Counted from the first letter of the stretch, positions 48,266 to 60,194 are shown. The stretch is DNA of 64,000 nt from Macropodus opercularis (GCA_030770545.1 CM061109.1:16228001-16292000); one strand, 5' to 3'. A program made the numbers and translations. The notes: generated by a model from the sequence alone, not told the origin.

Positions 48266-49599
48266 TAAAGCGCGTCTAATTTCCAGAGACAGTGAAGTGG
48301 GCGTGTTGCTAGAGTTGGACAGATTAGTGGCCATGTTGCTCCAGCAGACCAGGACCGAGGCTTTGTCTCTCTGACTGTGGATGGGAGGATAATTGGGGGG
48401 GTGTTGAATGGTTAATAGTGCCATTGGTGACCATGGTAATGAAAGGCACCATACCTCCCCTACCCCACCTCAGCCACTCATCTCTCTCCATCTCTCTTTC
48501 TGTCTGTGCCACTGTATGATCTATTGTGTCTGGGGCAGGACTGTGGTCTGTGCCAGGCCAGGCCAGACAAAAAGATCGAAACCACTCCTGCGCCCAGCCA
48601 TAGACCTGAACAGTGAGCTGTCTGTTTGGCATTTGGCCACATATTCCTCTCACCCCTGGCTCACGTTTTCTGTCATGAATTCACAGTCCGCTTGTTTGTT
48701 TGTTTTCACTCAATTTACTTATTATTGTTATGCCCTGAGGTTGGTGGACAAAACTGCTATTATGTGTGACTTTCATTAAATGACTCCCCAAATATTTTTT
48801 GGGAAGGGCCTTTTTGTGAGGCTCTGCAGGTCAGTTAAATAGATGCTGGAAACCATCTCTTGAGATTTAATGACTTAAATGGTAACGGTTACAGAATTTG
48901 TTGGTATGTTTTTAGTTTTTGTCCTTAAAGGGTTTTTATTAAACATGATGCTTAGAAAAATGATTTTAAGGGTCAAATCAGAATGTCAAATTTATTTCAC
49001 GTTGTTTCTCAAAATATAAAACTGTAAAAGGGAAAATGGTAACGTAAAGGTGTTTTTTTTTCTTTTTTTCTTTTTTTACCGCAAAGCTATAATTTCACTT
49101 TTTCATGTTCTGATATCAATATTTTCATGTTCTTATGTTTCAAAAGTCCGTGCCAACAGGTCTGACAGAACCCAGGGCGCTCAGATATCCACAGGTTTGG
49201 TGGATGACTTTAGTGGTTGGGGAGACCGGTGCGCTCTGCGCCAACAGGTGTCTCCACAGACGGGCAGGACACTTTGAAAGCAGAGGAGGCAGCACAAGCA
49301 ACGAAAGCAGAAATGATTTGGGCCGTTTTGAAGCGCAACATTTTCTGCATATCATTTATTGTTGTTTGTTTTTCACCCCACCTCCCCAATCAATTCGATG
49401 TTTCTCCCCCCTCCTCTGTGGTTAAAGGTGAAACAAGCTGCATCTTTTGTTTTTTTGTTTTTTTACGCAGCTCGGTTTTGCTCCGGTTTCTTTGCGCCTT
49501 GGCAACATTTGAGAATTAAAAAAACTAAAAGACTTTGTGACATCTCTGTAGATTAGAGGAATTCATCCCTGTCTGACTCCGCTGTGTAATTCTACATGA

Positions 49600-49960
49600 C
49601 ATTTCTATTATGTGTGGAACTGATATAATCTTCTCAGGCCGCTTGGCGCTTTTATTTAAATACATCTCTCCGGCATTCCCAGAGAGAGTAAATTACAATT
49701 AACACGATTATAACCTTACAAAATTGTGACGGGAATCAATTAGGCTGCGAGCAGTATTTCATAGCCCGGTAATGTGTTGGTCGAGATTGCTTTCATAAAT
49801 TATGAGGAACAGCGCAGGCGGAGAAAATGCATGTATGCAAAACACTGTCAGAGGAAAATTAAAACGAAATGTTTTACATATTTTTCCATTAATCTAAATG
49901 GGACCCGTGTGGCAAAGATGGTTTTATTCTAATTCCCCGCCCGGGGATGCCCAAATAATG
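49600..49960. promoter_or_regulatory. Candidate conserved non-coding element downstream of clybl
   Basis: A 360-bp unique block carries a dense series of ATTA-type cores (AAATTACAATTAACACGATTATAACC split across 49690-49715, ATCAATTAGG near 49735, CCATTAATC near 49886), an ATGCAAAA octamer-like word near 49836, and GGCAAAGATGG, a weak TCF/LEF-like word, near 49910. It has no coding frame. By appearance it is among the best enhancer candidates here. Confidence 0.4.
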
Positions 49961-49979
49961 ACTTGATGTTTTAATAGAC

Positions 49980-50215
49980 TTCTAATGACAATATATGACA
50001 AACTAATTGCAGCAAAAGATTATTCTAAAACAATAAAATACCTCGTTATTGTAGCTGCAGCACAGTTTGAGAAGTGGAAAGCAATTAGGGAAAATGCCTT
50101 AAAATACAACGTGCGCAGAGTTAATCAACATAAAACATTTAGTTTAAACCAATTAACTGTTTCAATATTTAGGAATATTGTTAAAATAAATTAGAACATT
50201 TTGATAGGGACAGCA
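49980..50215. promoter_or_regulatory. Candidate conserved non-coding element with inverted SOX words
   Basis: AACAAT at 50029-50034 and ATTGT at 50048-50052 form an inverted pair of SOX-type cores about 13 bp apart. Homeodomain-like CTAATTG, GCAATTAGG, GTTAATCAAC and CCAATTAAC follow. The 69-codon frame crossing it (49985-50194) has no family resemblance. SOXB factors act in neural plate, where zic genes are expressed; the connection is inferred. Confidence 0.4.
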
Positions 50216-50859
50216 GTGAACTATTACAATCAGCTGGTAATGTTTACCATGTTCTGGCCCTCAGGCATCCAGCAAAATGTTTTCTTTTTCTTATCAATTA
50301 TTGCTTTAGTTTATATTACAAGAAATTGTATTTTTCGTAATATTTAAAGATTAAATAATTCAAATAAAACTATTGATTGCATCCTTGAAATTTAATTTGA
50401 AACTAATGTTCAACAATCGGTGCATTAAATTGAAAGACATTCAATTTACAATTATTTATCCTGAGTCGTTTTCTATTGCAGGAATTTTTTTGTTTTATCC
50501 ACAGTGTATTTATTTAATGCTCAGTATTGCGTGTTTAACCTTTTACTTCCACGCACACGTTCAGCCTCCTCCTCATTTCGTTTGCCTGAAATGAAACTCG
50601 CCGCGGCCTGACTGTGCTTCATCAGTGATCCGGTACCTTTGGGCCATTTTTAACTGCATTTGAGAAAAGAAAAAGCCTTTGTGTGAGGGTCCCCCTGCGT
50701 ATAGAGCAGCCGTGACAGGAACCGGGATTAGAGAGGTCATTAAACTCAACTTTGTCCCCACCTTTTTGTTTTTTGGCGACTAATCTTGATGCAGTAGTTC
50801 AGTGATTTTCATAACAGAATGAATGTTCTATTAAAGTGGTTAATATTGGGGTTTCCCTC

Positions 50860-51130
50860 CCACATCAGGTCTCGTCTGGACAGAGCTGCCATTTAAAACC
50901 ATACGCACCCAGATATTATGGCGCAGTCGCTGCCGCCCACCTGCTTTAGGCCTATGAGCGCGAGGCGTCTGTCTGCGCTCGGGCCTATACGTTGAGGCTC
51001 ACGTGCGTCTTTGCCGAGTCGAACTCTTGAAGCTCTTCTCCTTTTCCACGTGGGTGTGTTCACCTGGCGACTGAACGAGCTCTGCTGTAGGCAAAGGCGA
51101 ACTGCAGTCTGTCATCAGGAAACGCTCTCC
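50860..51130. other. CpG-rich patch
   Basis: Sequence of about 270 bp is GC-richer than its surroundings with many CpGs (for example GAGCGCGAGGCGTCTG near 50957). It lacks a coding frame. It may belong to an unmethylated domain around the zic genes or mark an unannotated transcript start. Confidence 0.35.
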
Positions 51131-52189
51131 TGCCTGGTGTTGTCTGTTTTGCAACTATAACCGATTATTTGCTTTCCCTAATTTGTCTGATTATTTAATT
51201 TTTCACTTGAAAACGCGGTTTACCTTTGCCTTCCTCCACAGCCCTCCTTCTGGCCTGACTCCCCCCTCAGACTCCTTTTCCTTAACGGGCCCAGATCAAA
51301 GGCTGTCCGGCCCCGGTGGAGACCACTAAAACCTTCCCGCTTTGTCTGCTGTTGCCAGGGGTGAGGAAGGGTGTCGGGGAGGAGGGGGGGGGGCATGATA
51401 ATGAGACTCGTTACACAGCGACAAAAAGTCTCCAACTTTTGTTGTGTTTTTTTTTTTAATCTCAGCTGTCCATCTGTCGTCGGATGTGACTTCTTTGAGT
51501 TTCTATATCTGTTTCTAGTTCGTTTTATTTTCCAGTTAAATCCATCATTGTTTGTTCTTAATCCTGAATTAAGATTTTCTGACACCATCTATTAAACTGG
51601 ACAAATCGAGGTTCAACAGCTCGAGTTTGGTTTGTTTGTCTCTGAACTCTCCAGACAGGACAGGTCGACACAAAGTTTCAGAGGGGAGGGTAACAGGGCC
51701 TTGGAAAATGACCAGAAGGTCTTTACCATTACATCTCACCTGCCCCATCAGACTGACACTAAAAGGGAAATGGCTAATCAAGTAACATTTTGAATGTTCT
51801 TTTTCTGTATCGTTTTCATAGACGTAAAACACACGTGTGGACTCTCACGCGCTTGTTCTCCTCTGATCCTGTTCCGCTTTGTCTTTGATCTACTGGTACC
51901 TGCGGCATCTGTAGCTGAGCATCCTCGTCACGTCAGAGGCTACATTGGACCGTAAAGTTAGTTTGTTTGTTTTTTCTCTTGAATCAGAGTCAACATCTGC
52001 AGCATTGGTAGTAAAGAGTAAACGTCTCCGCGAGCTTCAAATTCTAACGTTGGTAAATAATAAATGTGCCTGTACGGTTGAAAGTCACGTTTGTCCTGCC
52101 ACGTTGTTCCGCTTCAGTAAATACGAAACCGCGATGGTTTCATATGAACTCGCTGATAATTTCCTCATTTCATTAGACATTTGAAAGCC

Positions 52190-52450
52190 AAGCTCTGCAT
52201 CAGCACCAGTCTCCATCTCGTCCGCCCCCCTTCCCTTTCTGTGCCGTTGAGCAGGTGGAAGCCGCGCACCTGCACGCACAGCTGCGCGCACCTTGTTATT
52301 GCTGCCGCTGCTTGACGCACAGATGAGCGCAGCACACAGCCAACAAAACAATCCCGATAATATAAACCTCCAGTGCCACAGTTCTCAGCCTCAGCATGGC
52401 TTAGTTCTTTTTCAGGAGGGCCCCTAACACGCGCGCTATTTCTCTGAGTC
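52190..52450. other. CpG-rich patch
   Basis: A GC-rich stretch has clustered CpGs and GCGC words (GCTGCGCGCACC near 52281, ACACGCGCGC near 52428). Minus-strand frames of up to 105 codons cross it but show no known family. It could be an unmethylated regulatory island. Confidence 0.35.
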
Positions 52451-53639
52451 AGACAGCCCCCTTTTCTGAATGAGATCTCCAAGAAAACGTCTATCTAAAA
52501 TAAAAAAATAGAAACAAATGAATAGGTGCGTTTAGTCTGGTCGTCTTGCTGCCCGTTGTTTGTCATGCTCCGGACATCAACATGACACCACCTAATCCAA
52601 TTAAACACGATAACCCTGGACTCACGTATTATTCGCTTCTTTTTTCCTTCAAGTTGCTGACAAGCACTCTTGGTTTTGTGTGAAAGAGAGAGTCAAGAGC
52701 CCTCTGTTAATCCCGGGCACCACTAAGAGTGAGTGAAAAGTGAAAGAAACTCCTCATTGGTCCTCCAGCTTGGATGGTGTTCTCTTTGTCCAGGACTCTG
52801 GCTTTTTGTTTAGTATGGTCATCATGACTAGCGGTCTATTAATCTAGGTCTTTAAAAAGAAATCACGTTCGCTGGGGTGGTGACAGTTTGTGTCTGAGAC
52901 AATGCAGCCGGTTTTCATTTAAAAGCTAAGCGAATGGCATCTCCTATATCGCAAAACACACACTTTCAAGTCACATTTAGGCAACGATTGCACATATTTA
53001 AACTTTCTAAAATGTAAATGACAATGTTGGGGGTGGATTAGTATCGTCACGCGTTTAATATCGCACCGGGCACAATTTAGTTTCTTTCTTAGTTGATGTA
53101 AGTTTGTTTTTTTTTTCCCCACAAGAATTTTATCCCTAAATATTTCGTCTTTCTTTAAAAGCTCAAAGCGAGGTAATATATTATAGGTCTTGCGAAATGA
53201 CAGGTAATTGACATTAATCCGCTCTCTCGACTCGGGGGGGATCTAAAGTAAATGGGGATACGGTTAATGAAGCACCACTTGCCCTTTGGTTCTCGGTCAC
53301 AGTGTGCAGCGGGGAAGTTTGGACAAACTCCATCCGTTTTAACATATTTTGCAGGTGTGCGCTGAGAAAATGTGATCAGATCTGACGAGCTCGAAAGCGA
53401 CGTGTGGAAACTTGGTCATTTTTGTGCCCGCTTTAGTGTTTCCAGGTGCATTAGCCTCGCAGAGAGCTGCTCGCCTTCAGGTGATGACTCAGGATGCTGC
53501 TCTCAGTTTATGTGACATCTCAGAGGCGTGAAATTGATGCGCGCCTAACTAGCTCTAATAAGGCGCCATTGCTAAAAGCCTCTCCGTTTTCCAGCAACCA
53601 CTGGGTTGTTATTATGCTTATTATAATTCATATTGGACG

Positions 53640-54070
53640 AGTTCCCTATAGGAGCTGTGACAGACGGACAGAGACCGGGTGGGAGAGGTAGACTTTGAGC
53701 GCAAGGAGTCGCACCTCCTCGCTCCATGCGCAGGCCGCTCGGTGCGACAGGAGCCTGCGTAATGAGGGCACCTATGGGGCCTCCTGGATGGAGAGGTGTC
53801 CTAACCTCTCCACGGCTGGTCAGAATTAAAGCACCGACACCTGCGCGTCACGCCTCCTTTTCCTGCCTTCCCCCCGGGCAGCGCCTGCCACAGCCTGCAT
53901 CACCGAGAGTTCATACTCCGCGCACAACTTTTGACAACGATAATGATGTGCATGGCGATGCTGAAAATCTGAGGAGGGACTGGAGTAGGGAAATAAGGAC
54001 TCTCCGCGTCTCTGCAGGGGAGGGGCATCGCGTTTCTCCTCAGGACCAATTCACATCCGATAGAAAGGAG
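53640..54070. other. CpG-rich patch
   Basis: About 430 bp are GC-rich with many CpGs (GAGCGCAAGGAGTCGCACC near 53697). A 123-codon frame at 53726-54097 is open largely because of the composition and has no recognisable domain. A non-coding transcript promoter or a poised regulatory island are the main alternatives. Confidence 0.35.
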
Positions 54071-54354
54071 CCAGTGTGCAGCCTCCCACCGACGTGATGG
54101 ATACTTGATTTGCTGATCCTGGAGATGCACGTTGTTTGCTGTAACAAACGTACAGATTGAAACGCGATGTGCCTGTTTTAAAAAAAGTGGATTTGCTCAT
54201 TTAAACAGTGGCCATTTCTAATGACCACGCGTTATGTGATGAATACCTGTTTTTGGAGTTTTGGTGAACTATCCGTCATGTTAATGAAAAATTGCCATCT
54301 CTCAAGGTTTAGTGTCACTAAGATGGATAAGCTTTGATAGTTTGTGAAATATAC

Positions 54355-54545
54355 TGTCATTTACTATGGAGAGTGTCTGCAAAGGGCCAAAAGGTCCAGG
54401 TCCCCAACGGAGCTGGCCTAATTATACAATTAGTCTTGTGATTGGGACAGTCCAGAGCTACGTGTCCTGTGGGACAGCTAAACACATTATGGCTGTCATC
54501 GCTATCTTCACAGCAAGTATAAGGGCTTAGCTTAATAAGTGAGCC
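54355..54545. promoter_or_regulatory. Candidate conserved element with paired homeodomain site
   Basis: CTAATTATACAATTAG at 54418-54433 has inverted arms CTAATT and AATTAG around a 4-bp spacer, a layout suited to a homeodomain dimer. The word GGGACAG occurs at 54444-54450 and 54471-54477. The block is unique, non-coding sequence. Confidence 0.4.
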
Positions 54546-54779
54546 TCTGATGTCCTTCGATGAGGTGGAAGGTTGCGCTTTCTCTAATTCAACATGTTTA
54601 TGTCACATTAGCTGTTGCTTCTGCGTCTTCCATGCGAGTTCTTGGAGGAAACTTAAGGCCAGACACCTACAGCACAACGCAAAGGGAATAAAAATGTGGA
54701 TGGAGGCCTTTTCTCTGGTCCCTATTAATGCCATAGGTCATCTTGGTATTCAGTCACTGATGTCTTAAGCCTCATCTGG

Positions 54780-55145
54780 GGCCCCAGTAGACCCACAGCC
54801 ACGGGTCTTTGAAGCCATCAGTCAGATGGAGACCCCATATCTCAATCTCATTGCCTATCCAGCCATATTTCCTTTCTGGCTTATCCCTGGTCAGTTGGAA
54901 ACATCAAGACGCCACATTTTCTTCTGCCCGTCCAGAGCCATATCTGTCATGGCCAAACCCAAGTTTGTTAAAGAGGCCGGGTGTGAGGCTTGTGATGTTG
55001 GGGACCCATGCAGACACCTCCATAGAGGCCCTGGCTCTGCGTGGCCGAGGTGGCATCGGTACCACCATATTGGATATTTCACCGAGTTATCAGATTGGTT
55101 TAGCTCCTATGGGGAGACTGGAAGCAGCAGATGATCGGTAACCAA
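54780..55145. promoter_or_regulatory. Candidate conserved element, open in several frames
   Basis: Two plus-strand frames are open together for over 300 bp (54809-55141 and 54826-55134), and a minus-strand frame is open over 54891-55082. None of the three peptides resembles a known family and no splice-site framework is evident. Lack of stops in overlapping frames can reflect chance in moderately GC-rich DNA or a sequence held for non-coding reasons. The block's complexity favours a regulatory element over a gene. Confidence 0.35.
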
Positions 55146-55774
55146 CTTCACCAATTAGCACATTATGACAGTGGCTTGGCTGCATGAATACAGATGCTAT
55201 TTCAATGGAGTCGAACTCTCAGCTGTCCTTGCTACACGTGGCTCCTTGTATATCTTTTGTTGACGAGACCGATTCTTAACTTGTTCCCACCGTTCTTCAC
55301 CCTCTTCTTTCCCTCCTGTGCCTTTTCCATCGTTTCCCCCTGTCCCCAGCTGCCGTAGAATGATTTGGCCCACTCTAAGTACTGACCTTTAGTGCAATAA
55401 AACCAAATGCATTCAGGCCGGCTCTTTGATGTAACAGGCTTGATAGTTCTGCACAAATCTGCTTCTGATATCAATCTTTGGCCACAGCAGAGAGAGTTAG
55501 CAAAGGAGATGGGGTGGATTAAAATGGATAAGTGTATTATGGAGTAGCAACACTATTGGTGCTGATATAATCTAGTTCCATCTCGGTTCATATGGTTAAA
55601 ACACGCAAACGTCATATTTTCATATTATGCGTCATATTATCATCTGCCAAAAATGAAGCAGTTGCTTTCAGATCAGTCTAAAGTGATTTGTAACCAGTGT
55701 GGCACATATCAGAATATCCTAAAAGGTCCATCTGGTTGTCTTTGACGGAATATATAGTTTGCCATTTCCCTCCA

Positions 55775-56110
55775 CCCGCTCAGCATAGTGTCCAAGTACG
55801 CTGAAGCCTACATCCTGCATTTAGAGGCTTTTAGGAAAGCCCTGTCATTCAATAAGAGACTACTGGGGCAGCATGCTCGCACTTATCTGCACTTTAGCTT
55901 CTCCTTTCTGGCTGGTGGGTTATACGAGGGCCAGGTAGCAGGCCCCGGCTCATGCGGTTGTCCATGGACGACCTTGCTCTCCTCACCCACTGCCTTGGAG
56001 TGGCTCCCAGTCCTGGGATGGGGCTTTGGACCAGCACCAAGTCTCTACCCCCACAGATGTTACTGAGCCACCGCATATTATGTCAGTTTCTGAGTGATGC
56101 ATCGTGCCCC
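55775..56110. promoter_or_regulatory. Candidate conserved non-coding element
   Basis: A 335-bp unique block carries a 92-codon plus-strand frame (55788-56066) and a minus-strand frame (55894-56076), neither with family resemblance. It resembles the block at 54780 in composition and lies in AT-rich surroundings. It has no repeat character. Confidence 0.3.
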
Positions 56111-56870
56111 CCTGAATAGCAGTTTTATGACCGTATAGAAGCCACCATAAAAATTATAACCTATAAAATCAGTTGTGTATTTATGTTCGTGTTCATCTAA
56201 CCTGTAATATTAGAGGTGAGCACTGTGCTTAGCTTTACTCTTACACAACATACATAATTATCTTCATAATGAAAACATTACTGTAAAGACTGCAATAAAA
56301 TAAGCATTTAACTAATATGACTGTTGAAACATGAAATATATATATTTCCAGTTAAAAAACATCAATTATGTTCACACTTACAGGCCTGTCCATACATGGG
56401 TTTAATCTTTTTTTGAGTCTTCTGATTTCTTTTAATTCTTAACATATTTAATATTTAATATTTACACTAATAATAAATAATCACTGCTCCGGTCACATGT
56501 TTTGGATTCACTCCTTCCTCGTCCGTTTTTTTTTTTTATAAGGAAATGCATTACACAGTTTGAACAAGATCATGATAATGGCAGGTTAATGGGCCTTATC
56601 TCACTACCACTCAGTCTGACGTAGAAAGTTAGAAATGACAGAGTCTAAATGTCAACGCAAGAAAAAAAACACTTTCCTTTATAACAGCGGGCAGGTTATG
56701 ATTATAGTTAATTGCAGAAGCGCCTGAGTCTGTAAAAGACTTTAAGGTTGCTGAAATGGGTTAAACATAAGATGGAGCGAAACTTATTTGAGTTATTAAA
56801 AATACAAAACCGATGATGTGCTCAGTGAGTAATTGATTTAATGAAGTTCCTATGAAACATAAACCAAGTA

Positions 56871-56884
56871 CAGCCCCCTGGTGG
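56871..56884 (-). promoter_or_regulatory. Candidate CTCF site downstream of zic5
   Basis: On the minus strand the sequence CCACCAGGGGGCTG fits CCASYAGRKGGCRS at 13 of 14 positions, including the whole core. This is the best CTCF-like word I found in the window. It lies about 2.6 kb beyond the predicted zic5 3' end. Confidence 0.5.
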
Positions 56885-59145
56885 GCCCATTGTCAGATGT
56901 TTAACTCCCGCACTCCTCCGGGAAAGACATCGGGGCTAATAGGTGAAACCAGAGCTGCTGAGGTTGGGTTGGACAGGCGCGACATCCCCTCAGCAGACGT
57001 CCGACAGACAAAGTGTAAAACCCGACAAAAATGTTGGGCTCCTCTCATCTTTCACAAAAAAATGCTTCTTGTCTTGAAAATTAGGCTGCAAGTTCTGAAT
57101 CATTCTTTTAAGTTGGTGCGTAATTGTCCCCCGCAGCTTGGAGCGCATGTTCCGTACAGTCCACACTGTGTCCACACTTTGCTTCTACTGCAGGGAAAGA
57201 CGGCTTGAAGTTGAGCTAATGCCGAGGCAACTGGATCGCGTTGTGTTTCCTTCTTATTTTCTTTCTATATCTTCAACATGAAACTCAAGCTGGAAAAGGT
57301 TGGCAAGACGCGCTGACAGAAAACATGTGGCGGTTCAACCTCTTAAGGGGAATCTAAACTACGGAGACCTTTCAGTGTGAGAAAGTTCAGACTTAGGGAA
57401 AACAGGTGTAAGTAGTTGGACACGAAATGCATTAAAGTTTGTTGGGGTTGATATAATAACTGTAACGTTTCACCATATGATCATAAATTGTCCTGTAACG
57501 TTGTGCCAAACGGAACAGAACAGAAATGGGGGCTTAAATCTGACCGAGAGAAAAGCGGCCGAAGCTGTCACCAGGTGCTGCTGTTCTGCTGTATTTTATT
57601 TCTGGGTAGGTGGGTGGGTGGTTGGGCTGGTGGGGTAGGGGTGGAGGGGCTGCCGGTCGCGTCTTCACACCTGCTTTCTTGTTCACAAATAACAAAACTG
57701 GAGTGAAATAAAAATGTTTTGTGTTGCCCCCAGTCACCTCCCATCGTCTCCCCCCTCCTTTAAAACGCCTTTCTTTCAAGGTGAGTCCGGGCCGTTTCAG
57801 GTGCAGGTGCATGGATCGAATGACGCGCGTTTTAACAGAGACTTTTAACTTTTTTTGTGTGGAGAGCGATCACTTCGCAATCTATTTTCGTGCGCTTTGT
57901 GCCAACAGCATTCAGGAGATGGATAATGCTTGTAAAGTCTGACAAGACGGCGTTTGTTTTGGTTCTATGCTCGTCTGAGAAGTTATCATTCAGCCCCTTT
58001 AAAGGGCGCAATTGAGAAGCAGCGGCGTTTTTCACTGCGTCTTCTCGCTTTGTCCTCTCCAAAGTGGCGTCTGCATGTCTGACTCTGCCAGTTACTGATT
58101 TGCAGGCAGTGCGTTAAGGTGGCCCATGTAAGTGATTTCCACGGGCATCCCACTAAAGGAGAACAAATCGCTGACAAAGGCCTGCCTTTCCCATTCAGCA
58201 GCGTCGTTAGGACAACCAAAAAGTATTTCTCAGATAATAAGTTCTACTTCAAAGCGTTTCTCACTGAAGGGTGACTGCTTCACTCCTTTTATTAAGTCTC
58301 CCTCCTTTTTAATGCCGAAGGAACTGTCTCTGGTTATTTTTCATCGTGTTTATTTTGTAACAATCATTGAGCTCTTGTTACCAAACAGGACCTACAAGAG
58401 CAGGCTACTCTTTTAGGCCCTCGCCCCTGTAAAGCTCCACGCACAAAACGAGAGGAGGCCCACAAGTGCTTAGTTTGACTGAAGAAGAGTCTTTAGAAAT
58501 CCGCAGAAGAGCCCCATTAAATTGACGAAGAGCCTCTATTACGGCTACACAAACACACAATTGTATTTTATTACAGCTGCTCCTTTACTGTACGTTTGCA
58601 AAATGTGAGATTGACGGTCGTCACGTCCTCCTTTTCGAAGAAGTCACTTTGTTGTAATCGACGCACATGTGTTATTTTGAATGAATTGTTTGCTGCAGTG
58701 GAAGCTGCGTTTCTGTTTCTGTTTGTCGTCTAACTGGCAGCATATTTGCGGCAACACACATTTCTGGAGAAGGTGCATCCTCTGCTTTGATTCCAGTTCA
58801 TTTAGTGGCAGTTTGTGTTTTTCAACCAGACATATTCAACTACCCGATTGTCATAGAAATCCTAACGCACCATGAAGACTGTCAAGGCGGCCAGCCTTCC
58901 TCTCAGAAGCTGCAGCCTTTGAAGTGGTGCAGGACTCGCGTTGGTCAATTTTAATTCTATAGACTGGACAGGCAACTCTTTGAAAGTGAGATTGTGCGTT
59001 TTAATGGAGGAAATAAGAGGGGGAACTTGTTTTATACACTCTATACAAGGCCTTGCTTATTGTCAGATATCTTTTATCTTTTATTTTTCCCATGAATGAT
59101 TCATGTCTGAGCTGCTTTGTGCTGTCGCTCCTTTCAGAGGTAGCG

Positions 59146-59157
59146 CCATCAGGGGGC
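59146..59157 (+). promoter_or_regulatory. Candidate CTCF site near zic5 3' end
   Basis: The plus-strand sequence CCATCAGGGGGC fits the CTCF core except T at position 4. It lies about 300 bp beyond the predicted zic5 poly(A) signal and in opposite orientation to the site at 56871. Confidence 0.4.
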
Positions 59158-59456
59158 TATAGGTTTTCCCATTAGCTCAGTGATTAGTTTATACCAGCCT
59201 CCTTGGCCCGTTAGGCCTGTTTCTGAGATAACAGTGAATATTTTATAGACCTGTCCGGATACAAAGTTAACAGACTTTTACTTTTTCATCTGGGGTGAGA
59301 CTGACATTAGTGTTTTGTTGACTCTTAGTTACATTATGCATGGAAAATTTAATCATGACTGGAGAGGCACAGCCTCCTAAAATGCATTTTATAAAAAGCA
59401 GGAGTCCAGCTGAGCCTGACTGTCCGTTTATAGCGTAATGTTGTATGTTAAATAAC

Positions 59457-59462
59457 TTTATT
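59457..59462 (-). terminator. zic5: Poly(A) signal, zic5
   Basis: AATAAA on the minus strand lies about 1.3 kb after the zic5 stop codon. An alternative AATAAA at 60570-60575 lies in an A-rich run only 210 nt after the stop, and an ATTAAA variant lies at 60031-60036. The distal signal is chosen because Zic transcripts tend to have long tails, which is a weak argument. Confidence 0.45.
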
Positions 59463-59758
59463 GGTATTATACATTATACTGATTTGACACTTTTCATTAT
59501 TTGCTGTGTATATCCGGGCATTTTAATTTTTAAAGATTTTTTTGTTGTAAATGTAATTTTGAACATGAAGGGTCTGCACAGTTGTAGATGATTCATCGCT
59601 GCTTCTTTTTTTATCAATCATGTCCAACGGCACCATGCACCTCAAAGGAAAAGACAGGTCACTACATAAATGGCATGCGAGGAAGGGACTTTTCACATTA
59701 CACAGCCTATTCAAGTAAATGTTTTCTTCTGGTACAGAACACAATTAAAAATGGAACC

Positions 59759-59800
59759 AAAACAAACAAAAAAACAAAACAAACAAAACTAAACAAAAAT
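59759..59800. repeat. (AAAC)n-like low-complexity tract
   Basis: A 42-base A/C-rich tract of imperfect AAAC units. It lies in the predicted zic5 3' UTR, where the transcript would read GUUU. Confidence 0.8.
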
Positions 59801-60177
59801 CATCAGCATGGTACTACACATCACCAAAACTGATATTATTATTCTTTGGTGTTTCTGTAATTCCAGTACAACACTGATACCAGCAAATAAATTACAGTGT
59901 ACAAAACAACATTTTTGTATTGAAAACTACACAACATTCACAAGCATCAGTACAGTTACATATATACAAATCCTACAGGGTCAAAGCCTGCCGGTGTGAC
60001 ATTTAGGGTCTCAAGGGACTTACTCATATTTTTAATGAGCATAACACTTGTGTATTGCGCATAAAATATAGTCTTAAATAGTTCTTAAATATTACAAAAT
60101 TCCATCCAAACACATGTATTGTATAAATCTGAAAATGTAAATGAGAACCCTTAAGACATCCAGATGTTTTCCTCCTC

Positions 60178-60194
60178 CTTTTTTTTTTTTTTTT
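60178..60194. repeat. Poly(T) tract
   Basis: About 16 T bases in the predicted zic5 3' UTR, an A run in the transcript sense. Confidence 0.8.

Larger units (their letters stand above)
48270..59440. other. Gene-free interval between clybl and zic5 (11 kb)
   Basis: No exon, RNA gene or transposon body was recognised. The interval alternates AT-rich homeodomain-motif blocks (49600-50215, 54355-54545), CpG-rich patches (50860-51130, 52190-52450, 53640-54070), and blocks open in more than one frame (54780-55145). Two CTCF-like sites lie at the zic5 side. This is the expected look of a regulatory domain beside a developmental transcription factor gene, but enhancer function is not shown by sequence alone. 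Confidence 0.6.

Noticed and set aside
48408..48779. 123-codon plus-strand frame after clybl
   Set aside because: It has no family resemblance and overlaps a minus-strand frame of similar length; no promoter is evident.
53726..54097. 123-codon plus-strand frame in a GC-rich patch
   Set aside because: GC-rich DNA has few stops. There is no domain, and low-complexity Pro/Arg content suggests a non-coding CpG island.
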